Assembly: GCA_041737175.1 (NCBI GenBank)
Contig: JBGSSF010000003.1
Location: 124,001 to 188,000 of the forward strand
Direction of reading: 5' to 3'
DNA length: 64,000 nt
Origin: UBA5072 sp041737175
Lineage (GTDB): Bacteria; Bacteroidota; Bacteroidia; Bacteroidales; UBA10428
Within the stretch, counting starts at the first letter, position 1. Every line of letters starts with the position of its first letter. A program made the translations under genes and the position numbers. This document shows positions 1 to 8,980 of the stretch, piece after piece. The notes below the pieces were generated by a model. The model searched no databases. It was not told the origin of the DNA and worked only from the letters and a program-made list of their open reading frames with translations.

Positions 1-187
1 TGGTGGCAGTTTCACGAAGCACTTCTGTCAGGCCGATTTTCCCTGACAACGGGTTAACCGGAAACGCAAAGCCTGAAGGATAATAAATTTCCCGCAGGTA
101 AATCACTACGGCGCTTTCCAGGAAACCCATGGCTATGCTGAAGATTGTCAGATAAAGCAGCAAATTTCCAGATTTATACTGAGGCAT
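1..187 (-). CDS. N-terminus of a conserved membrane protein of unknown function (partial)
   Basis: The reverse strand is open from an ATG at 187 to the left edge of the window, giving the first 62 residues. They begin MPQYKSGNLLLYLTIFSIAM, with a hydrophobic segment at about residues 9-30. This is followed by a GFLESAVVIYLREIYYPSGF stretch, which I recognise from a family of bacterial integral membrane proteins of unknown function. The gene is divergent from the secreted protein at 308, with about 120 nt between the two starts. Nothing in the visible part suggests an enzyme activity. The call as a real gene rests on the clean open frame, the plausible start and the membrane-segment pattern. 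The rest lies outside the window. Confidence 0.7.
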   Translation of the reverse strand, partial: MPQYKSGNLLLYLTIFSIAMGFLESAVVIYLREIYYPSGFAFPVNPLSGKIGLTEVLRETAT

Positions 188-244
188 TCTTTATAGCTTT
201 TAACAAAATTAATAATTATGGCTTCAAATTCTTATTCAATCCCT

Positions 245-252
245 TATCTTTG
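245..252 (+). promoter_or_regulatory. Bacteroidota -7 box
   Basis: TATCTTTG matches the Bacteroidota/RpoD-like consensus TAnnTTTG perfectly. It lies 55 nt before the ATG at 308. The region expected to hold the -33 TTTG (222-225) only partly matches, so this is a candidate promoter for the secreted protein. Confidence 0.5.
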
Positions 253-307
253 AATCACAATAATCAAACCGATGCTTCGTTTTTCCAATATACCTGTTTG
301 TACTTCC

Positions 308-1849
308 ATGAAAGCAATCCGCACACTGATCCTTCTGCTGTTATTGACCTGCAAATCCCTGTTCATTCTTGCCCAGACATCAACCTACCCCGCTCCCCGT
401 TTGTATTATGTGACGGTTAATCCCGAAACGGGTCATGATAGCCTGATCTGGTTTTCGATTACCAGCGCCTATCCCGAAATTGATTATTACATAATTGGAA
501 TTTCGACTTTGCGTAATCCTGGTGAATTTCCGCCGGATTATGGTTTTACCGGAGTTGGACAAGTTTTTGTCCCTGATACATTCTTTATCAACACCAATCT
601 GGAATCCTCCGTTCATTCTGTAGGATATACAGTATGGGGTGTGAACGATCTGGGGGGAGGACCAACAACTATTCAGAATGGCGGTTTTGAACAGCCCCCT
701 GACAGCACCATTTTTCTTGAAGCTGATTTTGACACCTGCCTGGGTACCATCACTCTGAACTGGAACAACTACAATAAATGGCGGGGTTCAACCGATGAAT
801 TCAACATTTACCGGAGAACAGCGCCCAATGTATATAGCCTGATTGATCAGGTTTCCGGAACCACCACGAGTTATGTCATGACCAATGTTACCGGCAACCA
901 GACCTACGAATTATTCGTTGAAGCAGTAAACAGTGACAGGATTCGGCGATCCACATCCAACCGGGTGGATGTTCTTACCACCATGTCGCTACAGCCCAAC
1001 AGTGTCAATGCAGATTATGCAACCCTTAGCGCCGGAAATTCAATTGACCTTTCCTTCACCATCCTGGGTGCGCCTTTTAATACACAGTACAACCTGGTGC
1101 GCAGCAATAGTCCGGCAGGCAGTGATCCTGAAATCGTTACCACCTTCATTACCAGCAACAATCGGATCACTTATACCGATAATGTACCTTTTACATCAGG
1201 TATTTATTATTATCATCTTGAGGGAATCAACAATTGTGGTCAGGCTTCCTCCATATCCAATACGGCCAATAACATCATCCTCAACGGGACCCTGGCAGGA
1301 ACCAATATTTCCGTTTCCTGGAACGAATATGAAGACTGGTCAGGTGACGTGGAACGTTACCGGATCATCAGAACGAGCGGTCGGGAAAACCCGGTAACCG
1401 ATACCATTGATCTTGGATCAACCACTACCTATTACATTGATGATATCGGCGCGTTGGCCAATTACGCCGATCCGGTCAGCAGCCTGGTTTGTTACCAGGT
1501 GGATGCCATTGAGAACATCAATATGTATGGTCTGCAAGGCAAGAGCCTGTCTAACCGCCTTTGTTTCTCATTAAATCCTGATATCCGGATGCCCAATGCC
1601 TTTATTCCCAATGATGGTGATCCTACAAACCAGGTTTTTGAACCCGTATTTTCCTTCGAGCCGGAACAATATGAAATGACCATTTATAACCGGCTGGGGA
1701 CAAAAATCTGGGAAGGGTCCGAACCCTGGGATGGAAGGGCAAACGGGAAATACGTTCCTGAAGGCGTTTATCTGTATTATATCCGGGTGTACAATTACAG
1801 CACCGATTATAATGAAATGAACGGAAGCGTGACCGTCCTCTACCGTTAA
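308..1849 (+). CDS. Secreted protein with fibronectin-III-like repeats and T9SS type B (gliding motility-associated) C-terminal domain
   Basis: The protein is 513 residues from the ATG at 308. I preferred this start to the upstream ATG at 272 because it places a classic signal peptide (MKAIRTLILLLLLTCKSLF, cleavage after AQ) at the N-terminus. The middle consists of beta-rich, fibronectin-III-like segments with repeated aromatic and Thr/Ser patterns. The last ~85 residues carry the gliding motility-associated C-terminal domain: PNAFIPNDGD near residue 428, IYNRLGTKIW near 459, then W-DGR-NGK and the PEGVYLYYI strand. In Bacteroidota this domain directs export through the type IX secretion system and attachment or release at the outer membrane. 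The molecular role of the passenger is not evident. The gene is divergent from the partial gene at 1-187, and its stop is followed at once by a tandem repeat. Confidence 0.85.
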   Translation: MKAIRTLILLLLLTCKSLFILAQTSTYPAPRLYYVTVNPETGHDSLIWFSITSAYPEIDYYIIGISTLRNPGEFPPDYGFTGVGQVFVPDTFFINTNLESSVHSVGYTVWGVNDLGGGPTTIQNGGFEQPPDSTIFLEADFDTCLGTITLNWNNYNKWRGSTDEFNIYRRTAPNVYSLIDQVSGTTTSYVMTNVTGNQTYELFVEAVNSDRIRRSTSNRVDVLTTMSLQPNSVNADYATLSAGNSIDLSFTILGAPFNTQYNLVRSNSPAGSDPEIVTTFITSNNRITYTDNVPFTSGIYYYHLEGINNCGQASSISNTANNIILNGTLAGTNISVSWNEYEDWSGDVERYRIIRTSGRENPVTDTIDLGSTTTYYIDDIGALANYADPVSSLVCYQVDAIENINMYGLQGKSLSNRLCFSLNPDIRMPNAFIPNDGDPTNQVFEPVFSFEPEQYEMTIYNRLGTKIWEGSEPWDGRANGKYVPEGVYLYYIRVYNYSTDYNEMNGSVTVLYR

Positions 1850-1896
1850 TCACTTCATCACCTTATCACTTCATCACCTAATCACTTCATCACCTA
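1849..1896 (+). repeat. Three tandem 16-bp repeats at a gene end
   Basis: Three head-to-tail copies of ATCACTTCATCACCTW start on the last base of the preceding stop codon (1849-1864, 1865-1880, 1881-1896). They fill most of the spacer before the rsh promoter. No hairpin or T-tract is apparent, so they do not look like a standard terminator. Confidence 0.9.
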
Positions 1897-1914
1897 ACAT
1901 TGGTGCAAAATCGC

Positions 1915-1922
1915 TAATTTTG
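1915..1922 (+). promoter_or_regulatory. Bacteroidota -7 box upstream of rsh
   Basis: TAATTTTG fits TAnnTTTG and sits 36 nt before the rsh ATG at 1958. No TTTG is found at the expected -33 spacing, so confidence is moderate. Confidence 0.45.
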
Positions 1923-1957
1923 CACTATCTTCAACGCCTTACTTTTTTGTGCATTCC

Positions 1958-4201
1958 ATGAGTTCCACCCTTTCAGCAGAGGAGATTAAAATCAGGCATG
2001 AATTCAATGACCTGCTTGAAAGTTGTATCCGTTGTAATAAACGGACTGATAAAGCATTGATCCGCAAAGCCTTCAAAATGGCAGACAACGCACATAAGGG
2101 TGCTCTGCGGTTGTCCGGTGAACCCTATATCCTTCACCCCATTGCAGTGGCCAGGATCGTAACACAGGAGATGGGACTCGGGGTAAAGGCAGTTGTAGCA
2201 TCTTTGCTTCATGATGTTGTGGAAGATACCGAATTTACATTGGAGGATATTGAGAATCATTTCGGGCCCAAGATAGCATCCATCGTTGACGGCCTGACAA
2301 AAATATCAGGTGTTTTCGACAAGAATTCCACATTGCAGGCAGAGAATTTTAGGAAAATGCTTCTGACGCTGTCGGATGATGTCAGGGTAATTCTGATCAA
2401 GTTGGCTGACAGACTGCATAATATGAGAACCCTCGGATCGCTGCCTGTCGCCAAACAGATGAAGATTTCCGCGGAGACTCTTTATCTATACGCTCCCCTG
2501 GCCCACCGTATGGGCTTTTACACCATCAAGGACGAGCTTGAAGATCTCAGTCTGAAATACCGGTATCCCAAGATATTCCAGGAGCTTTCTGAAAAGCTGA
2601 AAGGCCAGGAAAAAAGCCATCAGGTTTTTATACAGGAATTTGCCAGACCAATTAAAGAGCAACTCGAAAAGAACAGCATCAGTTATGAAATCAGTGGCCG
2701 TTACAAATCCATTTATTCCATCTGGCATAAAATGCAATCCAAGAACATTCCGTTCGAGGAGGTGTATGATCTGATGGCCATTCGTATTGTATTTGATCCG
2801 CTGCCGGGAATACCTGAAAAAACGCAATGCTGGAATATCTATTCCATGATCACGGATATCTACATGCCTAAGCCTGAGCGTATCCGGGACTGGGTCAGCA
2901 CACCCAAGGCAAATGGTTACGAGGCCCTGCATGCAACCGTAATGGGCCCAAAAGGTAACTGGATGGAGGTTCAGATCCGTTCAAGAAGGATGGATGATAT
3001 AGCCGAACGCGGATTTGCAGCGCACTGGAAATACAAGACAGATAGTTCACATGAGGGGGAACTCGATAAATGGCTGAAAAGGATCCGCGAACTGTTGGCC
3101 AATCCCAACTCTGATGCGCTGGAATTCCTGGATGATTTTAAACTTAACCTGTTCGCTTCTGAAATCTTTGTATTCACACCAAAGGGTGATACAAAAACGC
3201 TTCCTGTGAACAGCACGGTTCTTGACTTTGCTTATGAAATCCACAGTGAGATCGGGCATAAGGCGATCGGTGCCAAGGTCAATCACCGGTTAGTGCCGTT
3301 AAACTATGCTTTAAAAAGCGGTGATCAGGTTGAAATAATCACTTCAGATACTTACCGGCCCCGTCTGGAATGGCTTGATACGGTGATCACCATTAAAGCC
3401 AAATCTGCCATAAAGGACGCCCTGAAGTCTGAGAATAAGAACCGGATCGAAAAGGGTAAAAAACTGCTCGAAGACAGGTTGCTGGAGCTAAAACTGAGAC
3501 CCAATGCACGCATTATCCGCAAATTATTGCCGGCATACGAATTATCCAATAAGGACGAGCTATACAGTAATATCGGTACCGGTATTATTCAACTCGAGGA
3601 TATGGATCAGGTGCTCCGGCAAAACACCAAGAACAAATGGGTCAATTACTGGAGTCTCCAGTTTGGAAAGACTTCCTTGAGATCGAAGAAAGCGGTATCG
3701 CTTAACAGCGCACATCAGAGGTACAACCTGAAAACACCAATCCTGCTGAAGGAGAACCTGGGCAGCGCTACCACGGATTACGCCATCGCCAAATGCTGCA
3801 ACCCCATTCCGGGTGATAATGTAATCGGCTTCAGAGATTCGCTGGAGGGTGACAATATCACCATACATCAGTCCAAATGTTCCACCGCCATCCGGCTTCT
3901 ATCAAGCCAGAGCGAACTGTTGGTTCCCGTAAAATGGACAACTCATAAATTTCTTTCTTTCCTTGTAAAGGTGGCCATGAACGGAATAGACCGGTTTGGC
4001 GTCTACAGCGACATTACCCATGTTATATCCAAAGAGCTCAATGTGAACATCCGTACGATCAACCTTTCAAGCCACGACGGAATCTGGGAGGGAACCATTG
4101 ACCTTTATGTGCATGATGCAAAGGACCTGAACAACCTGTTGATGAGCTTAAGCAAAATAAAAGGTGTTGATGCGGTGAAACGGGTCGAAGCCGCGGGTTA
4201 A
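1958..4201 (+). CDS. rsh: RelA/SpoT-family bifunctional (p)ppGpp synthetase/hydrolase
   Basis: This protein makes and degrades the stringent-response alarmones ppGpp and pppGpp. It is 747 residues from the ATG at 1958; a GTG at 1949 is also in frame. Domains in order: an HD hydrolase domain with HDVVEDT (His at about residue 85), which predicts an active Mn-dependent hydrolase; a synthetase domain containing GRYKSIYSIWHK and RIRDWVSTPKANGYEALH near 308; a TGS domain near 390-450; a Cys-containing segment (IAKCCNPIPGDN, about 607); and a C-terminal ACT domain. The basic RxRD in the synthetase loop resembles the RxKD of bifunctional enzymes rather than the acidic ExDD of synthesis-only RelA. 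It is followed by fur and purA in the same direction, an order I know from other Bacteroidota. Confidence 0.95.
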   Translation: MSSTLSAEEIKIRHEFNDLLESCIRCNKRTDKALIRKAFKMADNAHKGALRLSGEPYILHPIAVARIVTQEMGLGVKAVVASLLHDVVEDTEFTLEDIENHFGPKIASIVDGLTKISGVFDKNSTLQAENFRKMLLTLSDDVRVILIKLADRLHNMRTLGSLPVAKQMKISAETLYLYAPLAHRMGFYTIKDELEDLSLKYRYPKIFQELSEKLKGQEKSHQVFIQEFARPIKEQLEKNSISYEISGRYKSIYSIWHKMQSKNIPFEEVYDLMAIRIVFDPLPGIPEKTQCWNIYSMITDIYMPKPERIRDWVSTPKANGYEALHATVMGPKGNWMEVQIRSRRMDDIAERGFAAHWKYKTDSSHEGELDKWLKRIRELLANPNSDALEFLDDFKLNLFASEIFVFTPKGDTKTLPVNSTVLDFAYEIHSEIGHKAIGAKVNHRLVPLNYALKSGDQVEIITSDTYRPRLEWLDTVITIKAKSAIKDALKSENKNRIEKGKKLLEDRLLELKLRPNARIIRKLLPAYELSNKDELYSNIGTGIIQLEDMDQVLRQNTKNKWVNYWSLQFGKTSLRSKKAVSLNSAHQRYNLKTPILLKENLGSATTDYAIAKCCNPIPGDNVIGFRDSLEGDNITIHQSKCSTAIRLLSSQSELLVPVKWTTHKFLSFLVKVAMNGIDRFGVYSDITHVISKELNVNIRTINLSSHDGIWEGTIDLYVHDAKDLNNLLMSLSKIKGVDAVKRVEAAG

Positions 4202-4214
4202 ATTAATTTAAAAT

Positions 4215-4232
4215 AATTCTAAATAGAGAATT
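4215..4232 (+). promoter_or_regulatory. AT-rich dyad upstream of fur (candidate operator)
   Basis: AATTCT-AAATAG-AGAATT is a perfect 6-bp dyad with a 6-base spacer, 52 nt before the fur ATG. Fur-family regulators commonly bind AT-rich dyads near their own promoters. Assigning it to Fur autoregulation is inference only. Confidence 0.25.
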
Positions 4233-4283
4233 GTGTGTTTAAAAATTAATTAATTTAGCTCCGGCAATTAATCTGAACTGGTT

Positions 4284-4751
4284 ATGGTTTCTGCTGAAAC
4301 AAAAGAGACTGTTAAAAAGATCTTTATCAATTACCTTGAGAAAAAGGGGCATCGTAAAACTCCGGAGCGTTATGCCATTCTCGATGAAATTTATTCCCGC
4401 GAAGGGCACTTCGATATTGAAACGCTCTATCTTTTCATGAAGAACAAAAATTACAGGGTAAGCCGTGCCACCCTTTACAACACCATTGAACTTCTGCTGG
4501 ATTGCAGCCTGGTGGTAAAACACCAGTTCGGTAAAAACATCGCCCAGTTTGAAAAGGCTTATCAGTGCATGCAACATGACCATCTCATTGATATCGATAC
4601 AGGTAAAGTAATTGAGTTCTGTGATCCCAGAATGCTGGAGATCATCAATACAGCTTGTGAACTCAACGGATTTGATCCTTCCCATCATTCTTTATACATT
4701 TACGGGAGAAAAAAAGAAACTCCCGATAAAAGGAAGAAGCCGTTTCATTGA
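4284..4751 (+). CDS. fur: Fur-family transcriptional regulator
   Basis: A 155-residue metal- or peroxide-responsive DNA-binding repressor. The N-terminal winged helix includes KKGHRKTPERYAILDEI and the recognition-helix signature SRATLYNTIELL (about residues 60-71). The dimerisation domain keeps the H98-x-H100 metal-site pattern (QHDHLIDIDTGKVIEF). The CxxC pair that usually follows (as in LICxxCGK) is absent; the positions read IDID. No second CxxC appears near the C-terminus, so a structural Cys4 zinc site cannot form. The gene lies between rsh and purA and may be co-transcribed with purA, since the gap is only 45 nt. The sequence does not tell Fur, PerR and Zur apart, so the symbol denotes the family. 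Confidence 0.85.
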   Translation: MVSAETKETVKKIFINYLEKKGHRKTPERYAILDEIYSREGHFDIETLYLFMKNKNYRVSRATLYNTIELLLDCSLVVKHQFGKNIAQFEKAYQCMQHDHLIDIDTGKVIEFCDPRMLEIINTACELNGFDPSHHSLYIYGRKKETPDKRKKPFH

Positions 4752-4796
4752 AAAAATTATTACCTTAGAAGGCATTTTTTAATTCCCGGGAACAGT

Positions 4797-6059
4797 ATGA
4801 AAGCAGACGTTGTATTAGGCCTTCAGTGGGGTGATGAAGGTAAAGGAAAAATAGTGGATGTATTAACTCCGGATTACGATGTGATAACACGATTCCAGGG
4901 AGGCCCCAATGCAGGACACTCACTGGAATTTAATGAAATAAAGCACGTTCTGCACTCCATTCCGTCGGGTATCTTTCATGAGAACCAGATTAATATCATC
5001 GGAAATGGCGTTGTTATCGATCCTGTGATCTTTAAAAAGGAGACAACATCGATTTACAAACTTGGTGTTCAATTGCAGAACAAGCTGCGGATATCCAGAA
5101 AAGCGCACCTGATCCTTCCTTCTCACCGGATTCTTGATGCAGCGTCAGAAGCCGCCAAGGGTTTGACAAAAATCGGAAGCACACTGAAAGGCATCGGCCC
5201 AACCTATATGGATAAAACCGGAAGAAACGGATTAAGAGTCGGCGATATCCTGCAATCTGATTTCAAAGAAAAATACAACCATTTGAAACAAAAGCATATA
5301 GCTCTGCTCCGGATGTATAATTTCAGTTATAATATAGAAGAACAGGAAGAAGAATGGTTTGAAGGAATTGATGAAATCCGCAGATATACCATTATCGACA
5401 GTGAATACGAGGTGAACCATCTGTTGTCCGATGGCAAAAGGGTTCTTGCCGAAGGAGCACAGGGAACCATGCTGGATATTGATTTTGGTTCCTATCCCTT
5501 CGTAACCTCATCCAACACCATCAGTGCGGGTGCATGTACAGGACTTGGCATTGCCCCTTCGCGGATCGGCGAAGTATTTGGAGTTTTTAAGGCTTATTGC
5601 ACACGTGTGGGAAGCGGTCCCTTTCCAACGGAACTAGATGACGAAACCGGAAACACGCTTCGGGAAAAGGGACATGAATACGGAGCAACGACAGGCAGGC
5701 CTCGCCGTTGCGGATGGCTCGACCTGGTCGCTCTCAGGTATTCCATACTGATCAACGGTGTGACCCAGCTGATCATGACAAAAGCAGATGTGCTTTCTGA
5801 TTTCGATATCATAAAAATCTGCACTGGATACAAGGTGCAGGGTCGGATCGTTGAGCAGATTCCTTACGACCTGCAGGCAGTCGATTCACCTGAATATATC
5901 GAAATGAAAGGCTGGAAAAGGGACGTATCCGATATTACCGAAAAATCGGACATACCTGCAGAGCTTATCCGGTATATAGAGTTCATAGAAAAGGAAACCG
6001 GTATTCCGGTAACGATAGTTTCATTGGGACCGGACCGGAGACAGATTATCTTTAGGTAA
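4797..6059 (+). CDS. purA: Adenylosuccinate synthetase
   Basis: Catalyses the GTP-dependent ligation of IMP and aspartate to adenylosuccinate, the first committed step to AMP. At 420 residues it has the normal length. The N-terminus has the P-loop-like GLQWGDEGKGKIVD with the catalytic Asp and the IMP/Mg site, then QGGPNAGHS with the catalytic His. Further motifs are KGIGPTYMDK, the switch-like EGAQGTMLDIDFGSYPFVTS, and near the C-terminus TTGRPRRCGWLD and the guanine-binding TKADVLSDF. It follows fur with 45 nt between them. Downstream it faces an MFS gene across a repeat-rich spacer that could act as a bidirectional terminator. Confidence 0.97.
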   Translation: MKADVVLGLQWGDEGKGKIVDVLTPDYDVITRFQGGPNAGHSLEFNEIKHVLHSIPSGIFHENQINIIGNGVVIDPVIFKKETTSIYKLGVQLQNKLRISRKAHLILPSHRILDAASEAAKGLTKIGSTLKGIGPTYMDKTGRNGLRVGDILQSDFKEKYNHLKQKHIALLRMYNFSYNIEEQEEEWFEGIDEIRRYTIIDSEYEVNHLLSDGKRVLAEGAQGTMLDIDFGSYPFVTSSNTISAGACTGLGIAPSRIGEVFGVFKAYCTRVGSGPFPTELDDETGNTLREKGHEYGATTGRPRRCGWLDLVALRYSILINGVTQLIMTKADVLSDFDIIKICTGYKVQGRIVEQIPYDLQAVDSPEYIEMKGWKRDVSDITEKSDIPAELIRYIEFIEKETGIPVTIVSLGPDRRQIIFR

Positions 6060-6060
6060 T

Positions 6061-6160
6061 TGTAGATTGTAGATTGTAAATTGTGAATGGTGGATTGTGG
6101 ATTGTGGATTTTCATTTACAATTTACCATTCACCATTTACAATTTACCATTTACCATTAA
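6061..6160. repeat. Degenerate 7-8-bp repeat cluster with inverted arms between convergent genes
   Basis: The stretch starts two bases after the purA stop with iterated (G)TAGATTGTA/GGATTGT units on one side. The other side has complementary ACCATTTACAATTT-like units. The arms 6074-6091 and 6125-6142 are inverted copies with one mismatch, so the transcript can fold from either strand. It overlaps the last codons of the minus-strand MFS gene (end at 6157). A role as bidirectional terminator is likely but not shown. Confidence 0.8.
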
Positions 6161-7512
6161 TTTACAATTTTCTTTCTGCGCAATTCCAATCCGTACCCCG
6201 ATGTTTTATCTTCTTTCCGCAACAGGAATGCAAAGAACAGAGCCACAATTCCCAGGCTGGAAAACAGGACCATGGTTACTGTGTAATTCAGCGGCTGCCC
6301 GGCGGCAATATCCTTGTTGGTAATATCGAGAATGCGTCCTGCCAGGATTGGAATGGCGAAAAGCCCTAGATTCTGAAGACTGAACATGATTCCATAGGCC
6401 GTGCCAAGTCTGTTTTCACTAACGATACGGGCAACACTGGGCCACATGGCGGCCGGCACCAGTGAGAATGCAACTCCCAGCAAAATACATAAAGGATATG
6501 GGTTGAATTTTGTAAAGGCAAAGATCAGGTGGACCGCTATTAGTATGATAGATCCGAGGATCATAAGGCTTGCTGCGCGTCCCCGTTTGTCAACCAGCCA
6601 GCCGAATATGGGTGTAAAAAGGACTGTGCCGATGGGAAGCCAGAAAGTTATATCACCGCTTGTTTTGGGAGACACGCCGAACTTATTGAGAAAGAAATCG
6701 GGAGCATACTTGAGGAAGGGAAAAAATGCCGCATAAAAAGTTACGCAAAGCAGGGCAATGTATATAAATGATTTGATCTTTAACAGGTTGGTGACATCCG
6801 TGATCCGGAATTTTTCAGTTTCATCCATTTGTGGATTATCATCCTTGATCTGCCGGTCAAGCCTGTAATCATTTACCAAATAAATCAGGAAAGCCAGGAA
6901 GGTAATTGAAAGCAGCAATACACCAAACCAGATGGGCATCAACCAATCCCTTTCGGCAAAACGGGGACCAAGCTTAATGGCCAGGGCGGTGCCGAACCTT
7001 GCGATGCCCAGATTAACGGCAAAAGCCAACGCAATTTCACGGCCCTTAAACCACTTCACGAGGATCTTGTTAAAAACAACAATACTGGTCTCCGCGCCAA
7101 GACCAAAAAAAAGCATGCCCAGGGCCATCATTTTTACGGATGGTGAAAATTGTTTAAGAAAAGAACCCATGAAAGCATGGCCGGGTCCGCCGTTGTTATA
7201 AACATCCGAAGCACCGTATAAGGTAAGCCACGCTCCAATCAGCATGAAGGTCACAAAAACGGTTCCCGTTACCCTGATTCCGATGCGGTCAAGAATAATT
7301 CCCCCCAGGATTGCCATCAGTAAAAAGGTGTTCGGAAAGGCATAAAATCCCTGAACTATTCCGTAATCCGTGGAGCTGAAACCAAGATGTTCTGAAAGCA
7401 CTGATTTTATAGGAGTTAAGGCGTCATAAAAATAATAGTTGGCAGCCATTACCAAACTGACCAACAGTAACATACCCCACCTGAACCAGAACTTGTCACG
7501 TAAATAGCTCAT
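6157..7512 (-). CDS. Major facilitator superfamily transporter
   Basis: A 451-residue inner-membrane carrier with about 12 predicted hydrophobic segments. The N-terminal half shows the MFS loop-2-3 pattern (GGIILDRIGIRVTG, about residues 70-85). The corresponding repeat in the C-terminal half is FGWLVDKRGRAASLMILGS. A hydrophilic central loop (KDDNPQMDETEKFRITD) separates the two six-helix bundles. The substrate cannot be deduced. It resembles the MFSD1-like branch of the family more than sugar porters, but this is from memory. It is convergent with purA and divergent from the first phosphofructokinase, with 168 nt between the start codons. Confidence 0.85.
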   Translation of the reverse strand: MSYLRDKFWFRWGMLLLVSLVMAANYYFYDALTPIKSVLSEHLGFSSTDYGIVQGFYAFPNTFLLMAILGGIILDRIGIRVTGTVFVTFMLIGAWLTLYGASDVYNNGGPGHAFMGSFLKQFSPSVKMMALGMLFFGLGAETSIVVFNKILVKWFKGREIALAFAVNLGIARFGTALAIKLGPRFAERDWLMPIWFGVLLLSITFLAFLIYLVNDYRLDRQIKDDNPQMDETEKFRITDVTNLLKIKSFIYIALLCVTFYAAFFPFLKYAPDFFLNKFGVSPKTSGDITFWLPIGTVLFTPIFGWLVDKRGRAASLMILGSIILIAVHLIFAFTKFNPYPLCILLGVAFSLVPAAMWPSVARIVSENRLGTAYGIMFSLQNLGLFAIPILAGRILDITNKDIAAGQPLNYTVTMVLFSSLGIVALFFAFLLRKEDKTSGYGLELRRKKIVN

Positions 7513-7680
7513 TTCCCCTGTTTTTAATTTATGGAGTCAAATATATGGTTTTTCTCACACCAGCCTGCTGACAATAGTAATATTGTTGAGCCTATGATTA
7601 CAATTTTAAAATATATTTACATCTTTGCAAACCTGAATTTTATATAATTCTATACTCAACAAATAAGCTAATACATCATT

Positions 7681-8898
7681 ATGAAAGAATCAGTCGCAAT
7701 CTTATGTGCCGGCGGTCCCGCACCCGGTATAAACACGGTAATCGGATCGGTGACCAAGGTTTTTCTGAATGCCGGGTATGAAGTTTTGGGGATCCACGAA
7801 GGTTACAAAACTATTTTTACCGATAAACCCAATTTTGAAAAGCTCGATTTTAATTTCGCGGACAGTATTTACAGCAGGGGCGGTTCAGCCTTAAAAATGA
7901 GCCGTTACAAACCCAAGGATGAGGAATTCAAAACCGACTTTTTTGTAAACAACAACATTAAGTTACTGGTGACTATCGGCGGCGATGATACGGCTTCAAC
8001 AGCCAACAGGATAAGCAAATTCATGCAGACCAACAAGCTAAAGCTTTCCAACATTCATGTTCCCAAAACCATTGACAATGACCTTCCTTTACCTGAAGGC
8101 ACTCCCACGTTTGGTTATCAGACCGCAAAGGAAGAAGGTGTCAGGATCGGTACCACGCTGTATGAAGATGCACGCACCAGCGGGAATTGGTTTGTGGTTT
8201 CAGCCATGGGCCGTGAAGCTGGGCACCTTGCACTGGGTATCGGCACTGCATGCCATTATCCCATGATCATTATTCCTGAAATGTTTAACAAAACCAAAAT
8301 CACGTTCGATGCCATTACCAGAATGATCATTTCATCCATGATCAAACGAAAGCTGCTGGGTATAGAATATGGGGTAGCTATCGTCAGTGAGGGTGTTTTT
8401 CACTTCATGAGTGATGAAGAAATTGAAGGTACCGGAATAAACTTTACATACGATGATCATGGTCATCCCGAGCTGGGCAACGTAAGCAAGGCCCATATCT
8501 TCAATATGCTGGTTCAGCAGAAACTCAAAAAACTCGGCATTGAGGTAAAAAGCCGGCCCAATGAAATCGGTTATGAACTCCGTTGTGTACGGCCTATTGC
8601 CTACGATCTTTCCTATGCGACCATTTTAGGTACAGGAGTAATGAAACTGTTCCAGGAAGGTGCAACCGGTTGTATGGTGACACAGACACCCCAGGGCGAT
8701 GTAATGCCATTGTATATGAAAGATGTGGAGGATGAAAACGGAAAAGTCAGAACCCGCCTGGTGAATATGGATTCAGAAAGAACCAAACTGGTATTCGACA
8801 ATAACCTGCACTACATCACCAAGAACGATTATAAGGCAGCCAAACAGTATATCTCTGATCCCGAGGAATTTGATTTCAAGAAGATCCTGAACTGGTAG
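7681..8898 (+). CDS. 6-phosphofructokinase, pyrophosphate-type active site (first of two)
   Basis: Phosphorylates fructose 6-phosphate at C1 in glycolysis (405 residues). The phosphoryl-donor loop reads IGGDDT, with Asp at residues 102 and 103, where ATP-dependent bacterial enzymes have GGDGS. The substrate loop reads PKTIDND (Lys129), where ATP enzymes usually have PGTIDND. Both changes are the known hallmark of PPi-dependent PFKs, which are reversible. Other family motifs are CAGGPAPGINTVIGS at the N-terminus, VSAMGREAGHLALG, and the C-terminal NEIGYELRCVRPIAYD. The upstream sequence CATCTTTG (7620-7627) is one base off a -7 box. Together with the paralogue at 9131 it forms a tandem pair separated by hairpins. 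Donor choice is inferred from residues only. Confidence 0.92.
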   Translation: MKESVAILCAGGPAPGINTVIGSVTKVFLNAGYEVLGIHEGYKTIFTDKPNFEKLDFNFADSIYSRGGSALKMSRYKPKDEEFKTDFFVNNNIKLLVTIGGDDTASTANRISKFMQTNKLKLSNIHVPKTIDNDLPLPEGTPTFGYQTAKEEGVRIGTTLYEDARTSGNWFVVSAMGREAGHLALGIGTACHYPMIIIPEMFNKTKITFDAITRMIISSMIKRKLLGIEYGVAIVSEGVFHFMSDEEIEGTGINFTYDDHGHPELGNVSKAHIFNMLVQQKLKKLGIEVKSRPNEIGYELRCVRPIAYDLSYATILGTGVMKLFQEGATGCMVTQTPQGDVMPLYMKDVEDENGKVRTRLVNMDSERTKLVFDNNLHYITKNDYKAAKQYISDPEEFDFKKILNW

Positions 8899-8924
8899 CT
8901 AACCTATAAAAAGCCAACATTTTT

Positions 8925-8947
8925 AGGCGGAGTTAAAAACTCCGCCT
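8925..8947 (+). repeat. Perfect 10-bp hairpin after the first PFK
   Basis: AGGCGGAGTT-AAA-AACTCCGCCT forms a perfect 10-bp stem with a 3-base loop, 27 nt after the stop. It has no T-tract behind it, so it is either a processing or stability hairpin or half of a compound terminator. Confidence 0.75.
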
Positions 8948-8980
8948 GGCATAACAAATAGATTATCTGCATAATATGCT

